Source: Hybos culiciformis
Taxonomy: Eukaryota > Arthropoda > Insecta > Diptera > Hybotidae
Direction of reading: 5' to 3'
DNA: 64,000 bases
Assembly (NCBI GenBank): GCA_964007475.1
Contig: OZ023273.1
Coordinates: 109,056,485 to 109,120,484 of the forward strand
Shown here: in pieces, positions 1 to 13,740 of the stretch
Numbering within the stretch: position 1 is the first letter of the stretch
Layout of the letters: each line of letters starts with the position of its first letter
Notes under the pieces: model-generated
Told to the model about the DNA's origin: nothing
What the model saw: the letters and a program-made list of their open reading frames with translations, nothing else
The model's database searches: none
Made by a program: the position numbers and the translations under genes

Positions 1-3000
1 GTAGTTTTTATCAAAATATATTTAGTGTAAATTTTTATCTCACTCAATAATGTTTCTTTTCAAGATAAAATTTATCTTGTACTTTATCTTCAGTTGAATA
101 CCGGCCTTTATAACTAAAATAATTATTTCAAATTTCTGACGTCATTATAAATAAAAAAATTATCGACCTTGAATCAAATTTTTAGTTCAGTCATTTCAAA
201 AATTAATTTAGTTATATTTTTGAGCTAAATTAAAATTAAAGGGAAAAAAATACGATATTAATTTGACGGATGTTTTCCTTCCATTTAAAACAATATTTAA
301 TTTTTTAAATTGATTGATAAGTAAATTAAAGTACAAAAGTGTAAAGTAGGTAATTAACTTAATTAATGCTTAGAGATCCTACTAAAAAAAATTAATAAAA
401 TTTTCACGCGTGTGTTGAATCTTAAAGTATGTATGCTTTTAAAAACATGATTAATTAAGAAATTTAATTTAATTTTTTTACAATTATGATTCAATCGGAA
501 CAAACACAATTAGGTACACGTATTTCTATATAAACATAAGTAATTATAAAATATATAATTATTTTTATATATGTTTAGAATCGTTTATAGAATCTCAAAC
601 AGAGCAAACAACTTGACAATCGTTATCGTTATCCAAAAATCAATATGTACCTCGATTTGCATTTTTTTTTGTTAACTAGACACGTGTACTAATTTATGTA
701 CACATATATTGCATAAAAAATTCGTGCCTTTTTAAAAATTTTCAAAAGCAAGGGCTTTATGAGATTCAGTAAATCTATTAATCCATTACTTAAGAAATAA
801 ATTACCTAAACAAATACAATATATTCACATATGAATATAACTCGGAATATAATTTAATTAAAGAAAAGTTATTTTCGTAGATTTTTCTTTTTAATATGGT
901 TTTCTTTCAAATTTCATTACTTAAGTATATATACTTAAAGATAAAATCGACTAATGCAATCGCAAGTTTCGTGATCGAACATTTATGAAAATGTTTTGTG
1001 TGAAAATGAATATAAGTATATTGTGTGAAAATGAATATATATATATATAGAAAAAGCTGAAAATAAAATTTATTTTAGAATCGAATTTCACCAATCAATA
1101 TAGTCATCTTAATAAATTGGAATAATAATATGTAATAATATTTAATTTACTGAAAAAAAATTTCCAGAGTAATATGGTTATATCACAAAATTTGGTTGTA
1201 GTATTAACTTACAGAAGAATTTTACTTGTTATCATGACAAGTTTAAAATTAGATTCAATATTTTATTATACACAATGTACCTACCTCGATACCTAAGTAC
1301 TTACTTATGCGCTCATGTATAATAAATACGTATTTTCAATAAATCTATCAATAAATGCATATTATAATATAAAAGTCCATTATTTTATAATGCAGTTTTA
1401 AGTATTTTTTACAATGAAAAATTAATTTAAACAGATCAAGTTATGCAACCGCACAAAATGATATTAAATTTCTAATGCGACGGAAAGATTGCTTCTATTG
1501 ATATTAAAAACCATATTATTTCTATGTAGAAATATCTATTTTGTCATTGAGATAATAATAATAAGTACATAATAAAAAAAAAATTAGATCTGGGAAATTT
1601 TGCAACTATTTTGTTTATTTACGTTTTATGCATATAAAATTTAATGTTCTCTACTCAGCAATACTATTAAACTAAAATAATAAGAACATATAACAACTAA
1701 AACAATATATAAGTAAATATATGACCTACATTTTGACTCTTATGGTCAGAATATCATTATATTACTACAATGAAAATCAAACAGGGAAATTTGCATTATC
1801 ATATATGAAATCGTTATTTTTCAATCAAATGTATATTAAAAATATTTTAAATATTTCAAAATACTGTACATAGTTTATCTACTTGTGATTGAAAATTTTT
1901 AATAAAATAATTGAACTAAATTAATTATATTTAGAACTTACTTACTTATATGAATTTTCTTGAATGTGTTGAACTATTAAGTAGTACATTTTAAACACTT
2001 ATATAGATAGGGATACCATATTTTGATCTCTTTAAAAGAGACCAAAAAGAGTAAATTTTGATAGTTTATATAGAGCTCAGATTCTTACCCGAAATTTGAA
2101 AGAAAGTTTTTTTATATTGAAATGAAACCCAATATCAAAAATAGATCTAAAAAATTTAGAGTAACTAGGTATACTTAATTCGCAGAAATAGAAATATATA
2201 TTTTTAAAGTAATTTTTTTTTACTAATTTTGTCAAAATTGTAAAAATGAATAGCCTTTGATTTTTATATACGTACATTCACAAGCCCATATTCTTCTGAT
2301 TGAAATCTTATAACATTAAAGTAGAACATTCAATTAAAATAAAATAAATATGCATATTTATGTACTTATATAATTAATTATGTATTTCACGTGTTTGGGT
2401 CTAAAACTAGGTTTCTGGTGCTTTTACTTTTTTTATTATAGGTAAGTTTAAGTATTAAAATACAAATAGTGTGACTATTAAAGAAACAAAAAAAAAGTCA
2501 AATGTGTCTGCAGATAATTACTTATATTATTGTATGGTATAACTAAAAACAAAATAAGTAATTTGTTACTTGCAAAAGAATTATATAGGTATATTTCATT
2601 CGTTTTGAACATTTTGGTGGTGTGGAGCATAAAAAAAAACCCACTTGGAATTAGAATTAGATTTTCTTTTTAAGTATATAGTAACTACACCTCTTTTTTA
2701 AGATAAGTTTTACAGTTTTTTTTTTTTAATATAAGTTTATTTCTTTTTTTGGTATAAAAGTGTTTAAAACTCTGCAAAATAAAGTGTATCTAGTTAAGTA
2801 GTTGTTAATCTTGGCCTCAATTTTCATTTCATTATTTTTTTGATATAAATAATATGTAAGTATTTATTAAATAGAATTTGGGCTAAATATGTGTGATTAA
2901 ATTGGCTTTCATGTAAATTAAATGTAAAAAACCAAATAATATATAATTACAGTAAAAAAAAAAAATTATTGTGGCAGAATAAAGATTGATTAATTTAAGT

Positions 3001-3426
3001 AGTTATACTTAAATTATTTTTTTCATATTTTTATTTTAATATCAACTTTCAAAATTAAAAATATAAATTTGGTATCAAATTAACTCATATATAAGTAGAC
3101 AAAACAATTAGTAAAATATACGAACAACTATATATTCAATTATATGTGTACTTAAATCTGACATTCGAAAAGGTTTTGTTCTTCCTTGAAATAAGAAAAC
3201 AAATCTTGCATAGAATTCCCAAAGAAAATAGAAGGATTAAGAAGGGAAACGGTCAAACATTCTTTTTTTTTTAGATAAATTATATGTATTTGTCACTCAT
3301 ATTTTTTTTATAAATTCATTCAAAAAATTAAACATAAAATTTGATGATTATTGGTAATACTTATAAATATTTTTGAACTTAAGTAAACGAGTACTTATAT
3401 ATGTAAGTAAGACATTTTGAAGAAAC
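1..3426. other. AT-rich intergenic DNA, no gene seen
   Basis: No open frame here resembles a known protein; the few short frames are what AT-rich DNA gives by chance. Short TAAGTA/TACTTA strings occur very often. A 24-bp motif around gtgtgaaaatgaatata is directly repeated near 998-1040. Confidence 0.6.
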
Positions 3427-4422
3427 CAGGGGTGGAATTATCTAACTTTGTCGTCTTTGTGACAATCGACAATTTCAAACACGATCAATTTCTATGAACA
3501 TTGAATATTATGCTTCACGTATCTTATCATCATCGTCCATTTTGAAATAAAAAGGTAGTAAAATTCAATAATAATTTTGAAAGGATAACTAGCTTATAAA
3601 GTAAACCTTGATTTATAAAATATTTGTTAAATTTATAGAGGAAAAGAGAAGAATTATGTAATTACTTATGTAAAAAAATTTGCTTCCTATAACTTAAATT
3701 ATCGTGAATTGTCTATCAAAATAAAACGACAGCAATTTTTTGGTCATCTCTATAGTAAATGAACGTCGATTTGGCTGAAACTTGGTGAGGAGGTAGATGC
3801 GACGACTAAACCTCGAAATCCAAGAGGATTTTTTCACGAAACCCCCCGTTCCGAAAAAATGACTCATCAAATAATTCATGTTTTATATATATATGCTCCT
3901 ATTTGCCCTATTTTTGGAGAGGGGATAGAGGTGATGCCCCGAATGTCAAATCCAAGACTATTTTTTTCAGAACAATATTAATAGGTATGTATGAAAACTT
4001 TGGGGGCTATATCTCCGAAACGGAGGGTTTCCTGAAAAAATGCTCTTGGACTTGGCGGTTTGGTCACCACCTCTACCTCCCTAACAAGTTTTAGCGAATT
4101 CGAAGATGAACACTCATCTGCACTTTAGCCAAATTCTCTACATTATTTTTTTTTTAAAACGATAAACTAAAATTCGCGATCTTTTTACGTGCCTCGCTTT
4201 TATGGTCGAGGTCGACAAATATTTAAAAAAAATTTAGTTAATTTCTCGATAAAATTATGAGAAATTAATTTTCTAGCTTTAAAAAATAAAAGCAAAAAGT
4301 CGACAATTGTTAAATTTTGTGACAATTGTCGATTGTCGACCCCAGCATACAAAGAGCGCAAGATTTTTTTTTGTAAAAAATATCCTTAATGTTTATTTAT
4401 TTTAATTTTAAAAATGTCCAAT
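3427..4422. mobile_element. Family A element, diverged copy 1
   Basis: The block starts with caggggtggaat and carries the same internal order as the next two copies: a subterminal gacaatcgacaatt motif, a long internal inverted repeat (arms near 3770-3880 and 3985-4090) and the motif catctgcactttagcc. Its 3' end differs: after the palindrome gacaattgtcgattgtcgac it runs into about 90 bp of unrelated sequence instead of the normal attccacccctg terminus. The open frames inside lie on the inverted-repeat arms and are not convincing genes. Confidence 0.7.
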
Positions 4423-5420
4423 CTGGGGTGGAATTATGTAACTTTGTAGTCTTTGTGACAATCGACAATTTCAAACACGATCAATTTCTATGGACAATGA
4501 AAATTATGCTTCACGTATCTAATCATCATCGTCATTTTGAAATAAAAAGGTAGTAAAACTCAATAAATATCTTGAAAGGATAACTAGTTTATAAAGTAAA
4601 CCTTAATTTATAAAATATTTGTAAAATTTGTAGAGCAAAAGCGAAGATTGTGTACCGACTTTTCTAATCTAGTCAATTGTCGATAAAAAAAATTTGCTTC
4701 CTATAATTTAAATTATCGTGAATTGTCTATCAAAATAAAACGACAGCTATTTTTTGGTCGTTTCTATAGTAAATGAACGTCGATTTGGCTGAAATTTGGG
4801 GAGGAGGTAGATGCGATGACTAAACCTCGAAATCCAACAGGATTTTTCCACGAAACCCCCCGTTTCGGAAATATGACCCACCAAATTTTTCATATGTTTC
4901 ATATACAGGAAATTTTTTTTTGCTCCTATTTGCCTTATTTTTGGAGAAGGGGTAGATGAGGTGCCCCGAATGTCAAATCCAAACAATTTTTTTCGGAACA
5001 ATCTTATTTGGTATGTATGAAAATTTTGGGGGCCATATTTCCGGAACGGAGGGTTTCCTGAAAAAATCCTCTTGGACTTGGGGGTTTGGTCACCGCCTCT
5101 ACCTCCCCACCAAGTTTCAGCGAAATCGAATCTCAACACTCATCTGCACTTTAGCCAAATTCTCTATATTTTTTTTTTTTTTCAAAACGATTAAACGAAA
5201 ATTCGCGACCTTTTTACGTGAAGCAAAGAAGTCGACATGGGCGCTTTTATGAACGAGGTCGACAAATATTTAAAATTTTTTTGGTTAATTTCTCAATAAA
5301 ATTATGAGAAATGAATTTTCTAGCTTTTAAAATTACATGAAGCAAAAAGTCGACAATTGTTAAAATTTGTGACAATTGTCGATTGTCGACCGGTGACAAT
5401 TGTTATATGATTCCACCCCT
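4423..5420. mobile_element. Family A element, copy 2
   Basis: This is a complete non-autonomous element of about 1 kb, near-identical to copy 3. It starts tggggtggaat and ends attccacccct, so its termini are inverted repeats; the CAGGGGTG-like end resembles hAT termini. Internal inverted arms lie around 4785-4915 and 5005-5125. It shares its 3' end with the start of copy 3 through one palindromic junction (attccacccctggggtggaa). No transposase is encoded. Confidence 0.75.
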
Positions 5421-6421
5421 GGGGTGGAATTATGTAACTTTGTGGTCTTTGTGACAATCGACAATTTCAAACACGATCAATTTCTATGGACAATGAAAAT
5501 TATGCTTCACGTATCTAATCGTCATCGTCATTTTGAAATAAAAAGGTAGTAAAACTCAATAAATATCTTGAAAGGATAACTAGTTTATAAAGTAAACCTT
5601 AATTTATAAAATATTTGTAAAATTTGTAGAGGAAAAGCGAAGAATTATGTACCGACTTTTCTGAAATTTTGTAGTCAATTGTCGATAAAAAAAATTTGCT
5701 TCCTTTAACTTAAATTATCGTGAATTGTCTATCAAAATAAAACGACAGCTATTTTTTGGTCGTTTCTATAGTAAATGAACGTCGATTTGGCTGAAATTTG
5801 GGGTGGAGGTAGATGCGATGACTAAACCTCGAAATCCAACAGGATTTTTCCACGAAAGCCCCTGTTTCGGAAATATGACCCACCAAATTTTTCATATGTT
5901 TCTTATACAGGAAATTATTTTTGCTCCTATTTGCCCTATTTTTGGAGAGGGGGTAGAGGAGGTGCCCCGAATGTCAAATCCAAACAATTTTTTTCGGAAC
6001 AATCTTATTTTGGTGTGTATGAAAACTTTAGCGGCCATATCTCCGGAACGGAGGGTTTCCTGAAAAAATCCTCTTGGACTTGGGGGTTTGGTCACCGCCT
6101 CTACCTCCCCACCAAGTTTCACCGAAATCGAAGCTCAACACCCATCTGCACTTTAGCCAAATTCTCTACATTTTTTTTTTTTTAAAACGATTAAACTAAA
6201 ATTCGCGATCTTTTTACGTGAAGCAAAGAAATCGACATGGTCGCTTTTATGAACGAGGTCGACAAATATTTAAATTTTTTTTGGTTAATTTCTCAATAAA
6301 ATTATGAGAAATGAATTTTCCACCTTTTAAAATTACATAAAGCAAAAAGTCGAAAATTGTTAAATTTTGTGACAATTGTCGATTGTCGACCGGTGACAAT
6401 TGTTATATGATTCCACCCCTG
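5420..6421. mobile_element. Family A element, copy 3
   Basis: This repeats copy 2 with scattered substitutions and ends in attccacccctg, the inverted match of caggggtggaat at 3427. Flanks of the whole three-copy block (gaagaaac on the left, gtcgaagt on the right) do not match, so no target duplication is visible for the block. The tandem order suggests amplification in place or insertion of one copy next to another. Confidence 0.75.
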
Positions 6422-9400
6422 GTCGAAGTACACTTAAAAGTATCAAAATCTTATTTTATATTCTATTATACTTAGTCGTAAATATGTACTTAGATAGGTA
6501 AGTTAAGTACTTACTTATTTACTAAAGTAATATTTTTTTTTTTTTTTAATTTTTGGTAACTCTGGATCACAAGCAAACTAATGCTCATGTTTTATAAAAT
6601 AAATCCGGTAATAATGTTATTTTTATTGAATATTGCAATTAACAGGTGAATTATTTATGTAGGTAAAAATTTAATGTTTTATTATATCATTTTATTTCCA
6701 AATATATTTTATACACATAGAAATCAATACGATTAATGGGAAGTGAGTATAAGTATAGTAGTAAATATAAAATTGAGTGATATTTTTAAAGCTTTCGAAA
6801 ACTAGTTTTTGTTGCATTAAGAACGAATAAAATTATATGTTTTAACTTTTACATGATCTTTTCCTATATAAAGTTGTAATTACATCATATAATTAGATAT
6901 TTACTTATCTGACTTAATAGTTGTGAAAATTTTTTTGCATTGTGAAGCTAGAATTCCGAAACAATAAAATGATAAAAAAAAATTTATAGTGAATGATCTG
7001 CCCAAATATGTAAATAGATATCAGGGCAGGCATCTAAATACTTACTTTTTTAAAAAAAATTTTCATAAATTGATAGAGTATCACATAATAAGTACTTAAT
7101 TATTATTTCAAACATCGGCTATAAGCCGATATTTTATTAGGTATATAACGATTTCCACAAATGTATTTAAACAATAAAGTATGTACTAGTAAATAACTTT
7201 GAATAAATAGATAACTTTGGAACATAAGTAAGTCACACTTAGGTAGTTATAAGTAAGTATATCACTATAGTTTTTGTATTTCTGGAGCTTAAGTGAGGAA
7301 TATAAAATCGTTTTAACATAAATACTTAACTTGTACATATATTGCAAGCTTTCTACTCTTGGGCTTTGGGATTTGGGAATTTATACTAAGTATAAAAATT
7401 TTAAGTAAGTAAGTGGAACTAAGATGTGGAATTAAGTAGTTATAATTATTTTCTAATACTTTGAAGTGTAGGTACATTTCTACGAAACATTAAGATTTAG
7501 AACATATTTGGAACAAAAAGAAAAGTTAGTTTGTTATGGCGCGGCGGTAAAAGAACAACAAAACAATTAAAAAACAAAGTTAATCTTAGACAAAGCTGTA
7601 TCTAGAAAGTAATAAAAATATTTCAATCAAACCTCGTACACACGTTCTTAATGAGTGTTTTTATTTAATTTTTTATTTATTATTATATAAATATATATAT
7701 GTATATATTTTGAAATTTTATCAAAAGAAAAATTCAATTTTTGCATTTTGTAAAAATATATACTTATATAAAAAATAAAATACCGGTTGTTGTAGCAATG
7801 GCAAAATATTTTTCTAATAAAAAATAGAATGCGAAAAAGAAAAAATCTAAAATGTTATTGAAGACAAGGTTGATTTAAATGACATACCCAGATTTCAACT
7901 ATGTTAGTAGGTGAAACTGAATTCTATTTTATTATTTTTTTATTTGAAATTGAGCATTAAATTGAGTTTTCATTTAAAATAAGTACATATATATAACTAT
8001 ACTTAGTTAAGTAATTGTGGTGTATAATATATTTTTTTAATATTTTTGTGTTGTTATTAATAAAAAAAAAACTCTTTATGTTATGTTTTTAATAGGGTTT
8101 AAGGAAATACAAATAATTATAAAAAAATAGAGATTTTGATTATTTTATTTTCATTAAAAAGGAGAAATTAGTTTGAAATAAATAACTAAATTAGTTAGTT
8201 TCAAAAGGATAGAATTATACAGGAAAATTTTAAGTTACGTATTTTCTATTTGGAAAAATAAAATTTTGATGCCGTCCTTTTAATCTTTTGACTTGAGAAA
8301 AAGTACATTGAATTTAACGTTACTAGGAAAGTACGTAAGTAATGTACTACTTATTTAATAATTTTTCGGTTTTGCCATTACCGTTTTTCATTGCTTGTTG
8401 ATAATTAAATAAGTAGGTAGGCTCTTATTATTATGAACACAAGTCTTCATGTATACAAAAGGTCAATAGTAAAATAAGATAATGTTCCAAAACTTGTCAG
8501 ACCAAAAAAAAATTAATTTGAGTAATTGGTGTGTACGACGTTCAAAATATTGTTGTAACACTTCGAAAACTTTTATGATCTCTCTTTTTAGTACTTACTG
8601 TTCGTAATTTTTAATTGAAAAAAATTAGAAAACCTATCAAATAGAAATTCATAGTCTTTTGTTAAACAAATATTGCATTGGCGATATAGGAATATATACT
8701 TCATAGAATTGAGTTATATTAATTAAGTAAGAAGTTGAAATAAAAATTAATTTATTAGAAAAAATCATTGCGAAAATATTACAGGACTTACTTATATGTA
8801 GATACTTAATTAACAATACCTAACTAAGTTGGTACTACCACTACCTAGAGTTACTCATGGCTCTTATTTAGGCAGAATTAAAATACTTACTTAGGCAGAA
8901 TTAAAATACTTACTAAACACACTTTTATGGTTTCAATTATTGACGTATTCTATTTTGCATTTTTTCCCAAGTTTCCTCATTTAAACGAACTGCTGAGTAA
9001 GCCTAAATTTTCATTATCTTAAACTATGGCATACATTTACCGTTATTTAAAAGAAGATTGAACGAATATTACTTTAGAACTTTTTTCCTTACTATTAAGA
9101 AATATGTGGAAAATCGTCTTTAATTAAGAGCCGAATCTTGTCCATTACATAACCAATCAAATCAAAAGTAAATGTTGAATAAGAATACTTACTTACTTAT
9201 CAAGAACAAAATAATAAAACTTAAATTAGTTCTTGTTACATCAACTTTTTAAGCAAAATTAAAAAAAAAAATATCAAACTTATAAGTAATCCCACGTGAA
9301 TTTTAAAATTGGAATAAAAATACGTAAGCATTCAATTTCTATATTGAAGATAAATTAATAACAATTTCAATTTACGTCATAATTTTTCCATGAATTTTTA

Positions 9401-11451
9401 TTTATTTTTTTTTTTTCATAAAATAATAAAACAATAAGTAATAAAATAAAAAAAAACTTTCAACAATTTTTATTTTAAAATTTTAGCATTATAAAAGGAA
9501 GCTAAATAACAAAATTACTTACTCTTATTACTTACTTATTGGCAAAATTTCGAATAGAATAAAATTGTTATCTTAGTGAATGTGTGTACTAGTAGTAGGT
9601 AGGTATGTACCTACTGGTTTGAAAATAAAGAAATGTGCGTCTTATAAGAACATAACGATCGGACAAAAATAATTAAAGCAGCACAATGTCACAATGAAAA
9701 GTTGAAAATTAATATGAAACGTAAATAAATATCAATGTAGATGGGAAGTTTTGTTACTAACATAAAAACTTGCTTTTATTGTAAGTTTTCGTTAAAGTAG
9801 AAAAACAATCTAAGTCAGGCAACATCAGATGACGCAGTACATGAGAAAAAAAAGTAGGTATATTAGGTAGGTATATGTTTGTAAAATTTGAAAAAAATTT
9901 AAATATTTTGATGTTTATCTTAATCTAAAAAAAAAAAAAAAAAAAGAAAATAAAAATCAAATTCTTTCGAGGAATTCGATGAATCACAAAAATGATATTG
10001 ATTTCTAGTCAAAACACATAGATATACAGTAGGAGTAGACGCCATTGATTGTGCTAAACTATTTTTTCTTGGGTTTTTTCCAGTATTGTTTTTTTACTTA
10101 AATTCTATTTTAAATTGAAATAAAATAAGTACGTACCTACATAATATATGTAGGCATTTATTATGTATATGCATCTAGGTAAGTAAAAAACCACCTAGTA
10201 GACTCAACACCTCACAAAAAGCTATTTTTTTTTTTTCAAATTCCTAGTTATTAACATCGCATCACCATCATTATCTAAATACTTACCAATTCCATTTTTA
10301 CTATTATAATAACTAAGATAATAACATTAATAACCATTGTAAGATTCAAACTATATTTTTGAACAAAATAAGTATATAATTAATGGAGCAATCAATCAGC
10401 CATCACCGATCATTCGTATAAGAAATGCCTACCTACAGGCTTTTGTAAGATACAGATAACTCCTTTAATGTCTAAGGCAGAAATTAAAACTATCTTATGT
10501 CTAATTTCCTTACAATATGACAATAGCAATTCTTAGATTTCTATATTTTTGATAATAGATTTTATCTCGGATTTTAACATTGTTGTATTCGTTTAAATAA
10601 ATGTCCCTGTATATTCAATATTATTGAAGCAATATTCATTTTGATTGATAGATAGGTAGAGTCGAGGGAACCACAAGGTAAATGTCAATTACCTAGAAGT
10701 GTAGTGAGATCATAGGTAGGTAGATATTATTCGTCGAAGTCAGTACAAAAATTTTCAACTCCTCATATCCTGCTACCACCTTTATGGGTGCTTTGCCGAT
10801 CTTATTATCGGAAAATTTATTACCAACATTATTATTCAGCAATCTGCATTGGTAGTAGGGGGCGGACAAGCAATATTTCCAAAAATCAATAATGAAATTT
10901 GATATTATTTTTTTATGTCAAACAAAAAACACTAAAAACAAAAAGCTGAACAATTATAATTAAAAATTTCTAAAAATAAATTTAAAAAAAATAAAAAATT
11001 AAAATAATAAATAAAATAAAAATGCAACCATGAAAATTAGAAAAAAAAAAAGAAAAGAAAGAACTTACCACAATAGCCATACACATTTGAATTAAATTGA
11101 AACTTTTTAGTCGAGTCTTTTTTTCTCTAATTTTTGAGGAGACACTCAAAAAATTTTAATTTTTTATGGTTTTTTTTTTAAAGAAAATAATTTTTTTCGC
11201 AAATCTATTTTGTTTTTTCGTTTTTTATTTTATTTTTTATTCTTTACTTTGTTTCTTTCAACTTTTAGTTTTTAAATTTTCCAGCTTGGCGTATTTTTTT
11301 AAAAATTAAAATAATATTGAATTAATTTTTTTTCTTTTATTATTTTTGTAATTTTATTTAAAAAAAAAAAAAAAACTTTCACCAAAGAATTTTTTTTTTA
11401 CTTTCCTTTTTGTAGTGAGTGAAGATAAAAAATACTGTGTGTATATTTATT
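6422..11451. other. AT-rich intergenic DNA, no gene seen
   Basis: No coding region is supported. TAAGTA, TACTTA and GTAGGTA strings are frequent up to about 10.7 kb. A 23-bp unit (ttaggcagaattaaaatact plus tac) is duplicated head to tail at 8868-8913. The rest is homopolymer-rich sequence. Confidence 0.55.
8868..8913. repeat. Two-copy 23-bp tandem duplication
   Basis: Two exact copies of a 23-bp unit beginning ttaggcagaattaaaatact lie head to tail at 8868-8890 and 8891-8913. Confidence 0.85.
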
Positions 11452-12351
11452 GGGAGTGGCTACAGTTACGGCAACCGTAACTTATTTTTTTTTTTAACAG
11501 TTACGGTTAACGTAACTTATTTTTTTTTTTAACAGTTACGGTTAACGTAACTTATTTTTTTTTTTTTTAAGTTACGGCAACCGTAACTTTTACATAATGC
11601 TTAAAGTTACGGCAATTTTTTTTTGTCGAAAAAAAAAAAAATTTATTTAATTTTTTTTTCTTTTTTTTTTTGTTTTTCTTTTTTTCTTTTCTTTCTTTTC
11701 TTCCTTTTTTTTTGTTTTAACCCTTTCTTCGGGATTCGAACCTCGTTCTTTAGCATTTCATTCTACCACTCTACCTCTCGGCTACAGTATTAAAATTATA
11801 AACGTGTACAAAATAGAAAATATAAATTATGTGTACATGTGAAAGTTATTGACAAGTAAAAACCTTACATCGTCATACAAAAAATGCAAGAATAGTAAAA
11901 CCTTACATAGTTATACAAAAATACAAAAATAGTTTTAAAAGCGCGAAGCGCCAAAGCAAAATAAAAAAAAAAAAAAAAAAAGAAGCCCTAGGGGGTTTGG
12001 GGGAGGCGGCGGCCGTCCCCCATTCAGCATAACAACTTTTTATTTAAAAAAAAAGTCATAATGCTCAAAAAAAAACTTTGCCGTAATCACTAAAAAAAAA
12101 AAAAAGTTACGTCCGCCGTAACTTTAGACAATTTTCTACAGGATTACGGTTGCCGTAACTCTAAAAATAAAAAAAGAGTTACGTTTGCCGTAACTTTAGT
12201 CAATTTTGAACAGGATTACGGTTGCCGTAACTCTCAAAAAAAAAAAGAGTTACGTTTGCCGTAACTTTAGTCAATTTTGAACAGGATTACGGTTGCCGTA
12301 ACTAAAAAAAAAAAAAAAAGAGTTACGTTTGCCGTAACTGTAGACGCTCCC
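11452..12351. mobile_element. Family C fold-back element with 9-bp target duplication
   Basis: The element starts gggagtggctacagttacgg and ends in the inverse (cgtaactgtagacgctccc). It is flanked on both sides by atatttatt (11443-11451 and 12352-12360), a perfect 9-bp target-site duplication of the Mutator type. Both arms are built from short palindromes such as agttacggcaaccgtaact, separated by poly-A or poly-T. The right arm also repeats a unit of about 65 bp around agttacgtttgccgtaact. The centre holds a tRNA-like block and a GC-rich patch near 11985-12025. It codes for nothing I can recognise and is probably non-autonomous. Confidence 0.85.
11720..11792 (-). repeat. tRNA-like block (SINE head or tRNA pseudogene)
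   Basis: Read on the minus strand, a box A-like tagccgagaggtagagtgg (11767-11785) is followed by a box B ggttcgaatcccg (11730-11742) at tRNA spacing. Acceptor ends do not pair (aatactg against agaaagg) and the T stem is poor, so this is not a functional tRNA. A purine-rich tail follows. It lies inside the family C element. Confidence 0.6.
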
Positions 12352-12360
12352 ATATTTATT

Positions 12361-12953
12361 TCCCTTGCCTTTTAAACGCCCAGAAAAAAAAATTTAAAAA
12401 AGAAAAAAACTTTTCTTTTATGACTGAAATTGGACAAAAAAAATATATATTTTATTTCCAAATTATTATTTTTGCCACCACGACAAAAAAATAAACTCCA
12501 AAAATTTCAATGAATTGTGAAATAATTTAATTGATTTTTCAAATTTTCTATTTTCCTTAATACAACGATTTTAAAGTGATTTTTTATTATTTTTTTTTTA
12601 ATTTAATAAAATAAATTAAATTTTTTTTTCTAAATTTTCTTATGAACGATATACACACACGACAAAAGAGACTCCTTCTTCGCAAATGATTTACCTCAAA
12701 ATGGAGACTTTTTTTAGTGAAAAGATAGATGGCGGTATGATCGAAAAATATACAACAAAGTTAATTGTCAAAAATAAAATTAACAATGCGCTGTTTTTTT
12801 TTTGCTTTAATTAAGTCGGCTGAGAAAGAATATTTTTTTTTTGCTGGGTAGAGTGGTAAATATTTTTAATAAGGCATTATTCAGAGTGAAAATACAAATA
12901 CAGACTGCACCATTGATATATTAGTATTATAAAATAGGAATTGATTGATATTT
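12361..12953. other. AT-rich intergenic DNA
   Basis: No gene or clear repeat is visible; the sequence is dominated by A and T runs. Confidence 0.5.
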
Positions 12954-13740
12954 CCAAATACCTTATAATGTAAATACTGGTGGTTGCTTAAGTTTTCTAA
13001 ATATTTTGATTCAGTGGAAAATACACGCTTTGTAGTGTGTGTTTTTGTCAAAATGTAAGGGGTTGGAAAAACAGTTTATTTTATTTTTATTATTTTATAT
13101 TCATTTTTTTTTCATAATGAAGAAATAATTTCTATAATTTAAGTTAATTGTTATGCAGAAAGTTTTATTTAAAAGTTTTGAGGAATCATTCATCATCATC
13201 TTTTTGAATTTCCTAAAAATTTGTGTTCAAAAATTAAAAAAAAAGATAACTTTTGAAAAGGTTTATTTATTAAAAAAATTTCATTATCACCTACATACAA
13301 GGTTTGACCTTAATAAAAATAATTGTTACTTCTTTGCACTACAGTTTTTCTTATCACAAATTAATTCAGTTATATTGTATTGAGTTAAGATTGAAGACCA
13401 ATATTGCTGCCTTTTATATAAAACGATCGACAATCATTAACAATACATCAAGATGGCATTTTAATATTAATTTTTTTTAATAATAATTTTTTTAATAATG
13501 ATTTTTCAAAACTTCAATTAATTTTTTTATTTTATTTTCACAAACTTAAAAACTTTAAACACTACCGAAAATTACTTAAATTTCAAAGCCAACTTCATTT
13601 AGAATTTTTGCAGTCATGGTAAACTACATAAAAAATACACACAATACATAAAAAAGAAAAACATCTGATTTTCCTATGCACTGAAATTTTATAAACCACC
13701 ACATAAGCAAGCACCAGTATTTACATTATAAGGTATTTGG
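12954..13740. mobile_element. MITE-like element with ~39-bp terminal inverted repeats
   Basis: The left end ccaaataccttataatgtaa matches the inverse of the right end; 29 bases are perfect and about 37 of 39 match overall, with weaker similarity further in. The 6-bp string atattt flanks both sides (12948-12953, 13741-13746) and may be a target duplication. The interior has no convincing coding sequence. Confidence 0.7.

Noticed and set aside
4747..5252. Open frames of 98-130 codons on both strands in family A copies
   Set aside because: They fall on inverted-repeat arms, so similar peptides arise on both strands; no known domain and no conservation of frame between copies beyond DNA identity.
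11720..11792. Functional tRNA gene
   Set aside because: Box A and B are present but acceptor ends do not pair and the T stem is poor.
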